Shown in pieces: positions 6,369 to 9,859 of a stretch of DNA of 9,859 nt (position 1 is the stretch's first letter; the number at the start of each line of letters is the position of its first letter). The position numbers and the translations under genes were made by a program. Source of the DNA: Pseudomonadota bacterium (GTDB lineage: Bacteria > SAR324 > NAC60-12); the NCBI GenBank assembly GCA_014381795.1, contig JACNKY010000239.1, positions 1 through 9,859 of the forward strand, written 5' to 3'. The notes under the pieces are model-generated. The model ran no database searches and had not been told where the DNA came from. It worked only from the letters and a program-made list of their open reading frames with translations.

Positions 6369-8138
6369 ATGCAGTTCAGTAAAGGTTTTATCCGTCAGGT
6401 TGTGGAAGCCACAAACCTTGTAGACTTGATTTCTGAGCATGGAATCACGCTCAAACGTGCCGGAACAAACTACAAAGGCCTTTGTCCTTTTCATGCAGAA
6501 AAAACGCCCTCATTTAATGTAAATCCTTTGCGTGGTTTTTTTCATTGTTTTGGCTGTAGCACCAGCGGTGATGCAATAAAATTTCTTACTCAATACGACC
6601 GTCTTTCTTTCAGTGAAGCTGTTGAAGAACTCGCGAAGCGTGCCAGTATCCCTCTCGAAATTATTTCCGGAAGTTCCAGACATACTAATCCTGATGAAGA
6701 CAGCGGCCTGCTTTGCCTCAGAGAAGCAGTAACTTTTTACCGTGAAAATCTAGCTACACAGGAAGGTGTATCCGCAATCGAATATCTAAGGCAGCGAACG
6801 GTTCCGGAAAACATGCAGGAGCATTTTCAACTCGGAGTTTCACCTGACGAATGGCAGGGTGCGTTGAATCGTCTCCAGCAAAATCAAATAACTGTTCCGG
6901 ATCTGTTACGTACCGGATTAATCAAGGTCAGTGAAAAATCCGGAAGACATTATGATTCTTTCCGTGGACGCTTGATGTTCCCTATCAGAGATACCCGAGG
7001 ACGCTGCATAGGCTTTGGCGCACGTTCCATGAAGTCCGAAGATAAACCCAAATACCTCAACAGTCCGGAAACTTCGTACTACCAGAAAAGCCAGGTGCTT
7101 TACGGACTTTACGAAGGTCTCAGTTCGATCCGTAAACTGCGCCGCTTAATTTTTGTTGAGGGATATCTGGATGTAATCCGTCTACATGAAAATGGTTTTG
7201 AAGATGCAGTTGCTCCCTGCGGAACTGCATTGACTCCAGAGCATTTGAAAATTGTCCGACGTTACGCGGATACGGTGATTCTACTTTTTGACGGAGACAC
7301 TGCCGGAAAAAACGCAGCCTTAAAGCATGCGAACCTTCTGCTACCGCATGCTTTGGAATCCTTTATCGTTACTCTTCCTGAAGGGGATGATCCAGATACT
7401 TTTTTGTTGAAACATGGAAAAGCAGGTTTTGAAGAATTACTGGAACAAAAAGTTCCTGCATTGGATTATCTGGTGCAGCAGACAATCAAAAAATATCCGG
7501 ACAGTATTCAGGGCAGAATGCAGGGTCTCGAAGAACTGCTACCCGCTTTAGATGGAATAAATGATCCAAAACGCCGACAACTATCTTTGCTGGCAATTGG
7601 TGAAAGAATGAAAATTCCTGCTGAAATTCTGTCCAGGGAATTAAAAAGAAAAACAAACAAAAACTTGTCTAATGAAGACAACATTGCTACTCTTAAGCGT
7701 TTACCAACTGATGCTAAAATTTCACAGGATGAACAATGGCTGTTACAGTCTTTGTTGCGTAAAGGAGAATTGTGGCCACTTGTCAGGGAGCATCTACATC
7801 CGCGAGAGTTCCAGACTCCGCATTTTCACCAACTTTATGCAAAACTGTTGCAGTTACCTGATGCAGTTTTTCAAACTTTCGATCCACTTAAACTAGAACA
7901 CTCTGATCCTGAATTATTTCAGTCTGTCATGTTATTGCTGACAGAAGAAATTCCGAGTCACGACTTTGGTTTATCACTGAGACGCATAAAAGAACGTAAC
8001 CTGGACAACAACTTCCAGCAATGGTTGCTGAACAGTACTAGCAATGAGGATCGAGCACAAGCGGGTTTAAAAAGAAGAAAAGAAGAAGAGAAATTAAAGA
8101 ACATAAAACAAATTTTTGACAACATTTTGACTCTTTAA
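6369..8138 (+). CDS. dnaG: DnaG, DNA primase
   Basis: The 589-residue protein has the full bacterial primase layout. The N-terminal zinc-binding domain has C39, H42, C60 and C63 (CPFH then CFGC). The RNA polymerase domain includes [10 protein letters not shown] at 197-206 and KYLNSPET at 228-235. The TOPRIM segment holds the metal ligands E264 (VEGYLDV) and D308/D310 (FDGDTAG), followed by GDDPD at 339-343. A C-terminal helicase-binding region runs from roughly 430 to the end and finishes in a lysine-rich stretch. It makes the RNA primers for replication and is recruited by DnaB helicase. An in-frame TAA two codons before the ATG at 6369 fixes this as the most upstream start, and the ribosome site is weak. 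It is followed 16 bases later by rpoD, so the two are almost certainly cotranscribed. Confidence 0.98.
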   Translation: MQFSKGFIRQVVEATNLVDLISEHGITLKRAGTNYKGLCPFHAEKTPSFNVNPLRGFFHCFGCSTSGDAIKFLTQYDRLSFSEAVEELAKRASIPLEIISGSSRHTNPDEDSGLLCLREAVTFYRENLATQEGVSAIEYLRQRTVPENMQEHFQLGVSPDEWQGALNRLQQNQITVPDLLRTGLIKVSEKSGRHYDSFRGRLMFPIRDTRGRCIGFGARSMKSEDKPKYLNSPETSYYQKSQVLYGLYEGLSSIRKLRRLIFVEGYLDVIRLHENGFEDAVAPCGTALTPEHLKIVRRYADTVILLFDGDTAGKNAALKHANLLLPHALESFIVTLPEGDDPDTFLLKHGKAGFEELLEQKVPALDYLVQQTIKKYPDSIQGRMQGLEELLPALDGINDPKRRQLSLLAIGERMKIPAEILSRELKRKTNKNLSNEDNIATLKRLPTDAKISQDEQWLLQSLLRKGELWPLVREHLHPREFQTPHFHQLYAKLLQLPDAVFQTFDPLKLEHSDPELFQSVMLLLTEEIPSHDFGLSLRRIKERNLDNNFQQWLLNSTSNEDRAQAGLKRRKEEEKLKNIKQIFDNILTL

Positions 8139-8154
8139 CTTCAGCAAAAGCTAT

Positions 8155-9859
8155 ATGAGCAAAGCAAATAAAAGTGAAACCGTCCTTTCTCCATTAGAAG
8201 AAAAACTTGTCAAAGAGTTAGTCACAGAAGGACGCGAAAAAGGATTCGTTACAATAGACGAAATCAATGAAAATCTTGGAGATGAAACTCCATCACCAGA
8301 ACAATTGGAAAAAATATTTGATATTTTTTCTGAAATGGATATTGAAGTTGTTGATTCCGAGAAAAAGACAGAACTCGGTGAGGATAATACAGATTCTCGT
8401 CCGGAAACTAATTTAGATGAAAGCGGACTGGATCTTGATCCTGGAGTTGACAATTCCACAGATGATCCTGTACGGATGTATTTACGTGAGATGGGCAGTA
8501 TCCAGTTGCTGACTCGTGACGGTGAAGTTGAAGTTGCTAAAAAAATTGAAAGCGGCAACCTCGAGTTAATTGAAATATTCTCTGATTCAAATCTGATTTT
8601 ACTGTACCTGCAAAATCTTGCCAGAAATCTTAAAAATCAAAAAATAAAAGCCCGGCATGTTGTTTCCGGATTGGATGAAGATGATAATGTTATTGAAGAC
8701 GAAGATAAAGCAACCAATCAGGTAATTGCTCAACTTGATGAAGTGTGGAAACACTATGCAACAGTGAGGAAGATCCGTGATCTTGAGACAGGCAGAAAGT
8801 TAAAACCCGCAGAGGTGAAGCGTCTGGAAAAAAACGAAACTATCTATAAAGATGCTATCCGTAACATAAATTTTAACTCCCGCCAAATTGAGTTGATGTG
8901 TGATGAGTTGTTCAATCATAAGGATAAAATCGACCTGACTTTCCGTAAAATGGATGCCAACACAAAAAGTTTGAACATGTCTGCAGAAGAAATCGATGAA
9001 ATGTTCAAAAATCTGCGGGCCGCCTCGAATAAAAAAGAGAAAGAAAAAATAAATAAAGAAATTGCGGCTAAGACCGGTCTCCGCTCGAGCATCGCGAACC
9101 GCTATTACGAAAAGATAGAACTGAACCGTAAAAGCATTTCGACCATGATCGATTGGACTACACTCTCTCTGGAAGAATTCAAAAGCGAAGTTAAAAATCT
9201 TAAACATGTTGAACGCAGAGTTAAGTCTGCAAAGAGTCAGCTTGTAGAGGCGAATTTACGTTTAGTGATCAGTATTGCGAAAAAATACACAAACCGCGGA
9301 TTACAATTTCTGGATCTGATTCAGGAAGGCAATATTGGCTTGATGAAAGCAGTAGACAAGTTTGAATATCGTCGTGGTTACAAATTTTCAACTTATGCAA
9401 CATGGTGGATCCGTCAGTCGATTACACGTGCAATTGCGGATCAGGCGCGGACTATACGTATACCTGTGCATATGATTGAAACGATCAATAAACTTTCCAG
9501 AATTTCCAGAGCAAAGGTTCAGGAACTAGGACGTGAACCGACCGCCGATGAGTTGTCCGAAGATCTGGGAATGCCGCTTTACAAAGTACGCAAGGTGTTG
9601 AAAATCGCCAAGGAACCAATATCTCTTGACACACCGATTGGTGACGATGAAGATTCGCAGCTTAAGGATTTTATTGCGGACGAACACGCAACCGATCCAG
9701 GAGAAGCAACCGTTTCTTCAAACATGGGTGAAAAAACAAGGGACGCCTTGAAAACTCTCACAAAACGTGAAGAAAATGTATTACGTCTCCGCTTTGGTAT
9801 TGACTCTGTAAAGGATCATACTCTGGAGGAAGTTGGTCAGGATTTTGAGGTAACACGGG
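8155..9859 (+). CDS. rpoD: RpoD, primary sigma factor (sigma70), C-terminus cut by the right edge
   Basis: An open frame from ATG 8155 gives 568 complete codons to the window edge with no stop. Residues about 12-63 match region 1.1, and [11 protein letters not shown] at 104-114 is region 1.2. A long charged non-conserved region fills about 133-340. Region 2 follows: [16 protein letters not shown], then [14 protein letters not shown] at 387-400, then [10 protein letters not shown] at 414-423 for -10 recognition and melting. Region 3 and the region 4 start [15 protein letters not shown] at 535-549 are present. The frame is cut within the region 4.2 helix-turn-helix that reads the -35 box, so perhaps 30-45 residues are missing. 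It directs RNA polymerase to housekeeping promoters. An in-frame TGA at 8128-8130 limits the start, and the Shine-Dalgarno is poor, which may indicate coupling to dnaG 16 bases upstream. Confidence 0.98.
   Translation, partial: MSKANKSETVLSPLEEKLVKELVTEGREKGFVTIDEINENLGDETPSPEQLEKIFDIFSEMDIEVVDSEKKTELGEDNTDSRPETNLDESGLDLDPGVDNSTDDPVRMYLREMGSIQLLTRDGEVEVAKKIESGNLELIEIFSDSNLILLYLQNLARNLKNQKIKARHVVSGLDEDDNVIEDEDKATNQVIAQLDEVWKHYATVRKIRDLETGRKLKPAEVKRLEKNETIYKDAIRNINFNSRQIELMCDELFNHKDKIDLTFRKMDANTKSLNMSAEEIDEMFKNLRAASNKKEKEKINKEIAAKTGLRSSIANRYYEKIELNRKSISTMIDWTTLSLEEFKSEVKNLKHVERRVKSAKSQLVEANLRLVISIAKKYTNRGLQFLDLIQEGNIGLMKAVDKFEYRRGYKFSTYATWWIRQSITRAIADQARTIRIPVHMIETINKLSRISRAKVQELGREPTADELSEDLGMPLYKVRKVLKIAKEPISLDTPIGDDEDSQLKDFIADEHATDPGEATVSSNMGEKTRDALKTLTKREENVLRLRFGIDSVKDHTLEEVGQDFEVTR

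Noticed and set aside
8151..9207. Long minus-strand open frames opposite rpoD (8151-8558 and 8800-9207)
   Set aside because: They are antisense to a clearly conserved sigma70 frame, are rich in Ser or Phe as expected from reading AT-rich coding DNA backwards, and have no recognisable motifs.

Overview
The window is an AT-rich bacterial chromosome segment made of housekeeping genes. The protein features suggest a Gram-negative, proteobacterial-type organism. The primary sigma factor has a region 1.1 and a long charged insert between regions 1.2 and 2.1, as in proteobacterial RpoD, and dnaG sits directly in front of rpoD. Low GC, weak Shine-Dalgarno sequences and the mix of family members would fit a marine lineage such as a deltaproteobacterial or SAR324-like group. 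That placement is inference, not something the sequence proves.

Layout. On the minus strand, read right to left: tsaE and tsaB (4-base overlap), an alpha/beta hydrolase of the kynurenine formamidase type, a subgroup Ic aspartate-type aminotransferase, an ABC exporter half-transporter, and the first 10 codons of a cold-shock protein gene running off the left edge. On the plus strand, from 5568: an unrecognised 230-residue protein that reads as a degenerate ABC ATPase, then dnaG, then rpoD, which is cut by the right edge inside sigma region 4.2. The tsaE and degenerate-ATPase genes are head to head with only 9 bases between their ATG codons.

How the genes work together. TsaE and TsaB belong to the machinery that makes the universal t6A modification at tRNA position 37. 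DnaG and RpoD form the core of the macromolecular-synthesis operon (primer synthesis and primary transcription initiation), here without rpsU in front. The exporter, aminotransferase and hydrolase are separate metabolic or transport genes with gaps of 69 to 111 bases between them. The aminotransferase has its own convincing sigma70-type promoter (TTGACA, 17-base spacer, GATAAT), so the minus strand is unlikely to be one operon.

The item most worth a second look is the 5568-6260 gene. It aligns position by position with an ABC nucleotide-binding domain, but the Walker A glycines, the signature glycines and the catalytic glutamate are all replaced. I saw no mobile element, CRISPR array, tRNA or rRNA, and no intergenic stretch exceeds about 125 bases.
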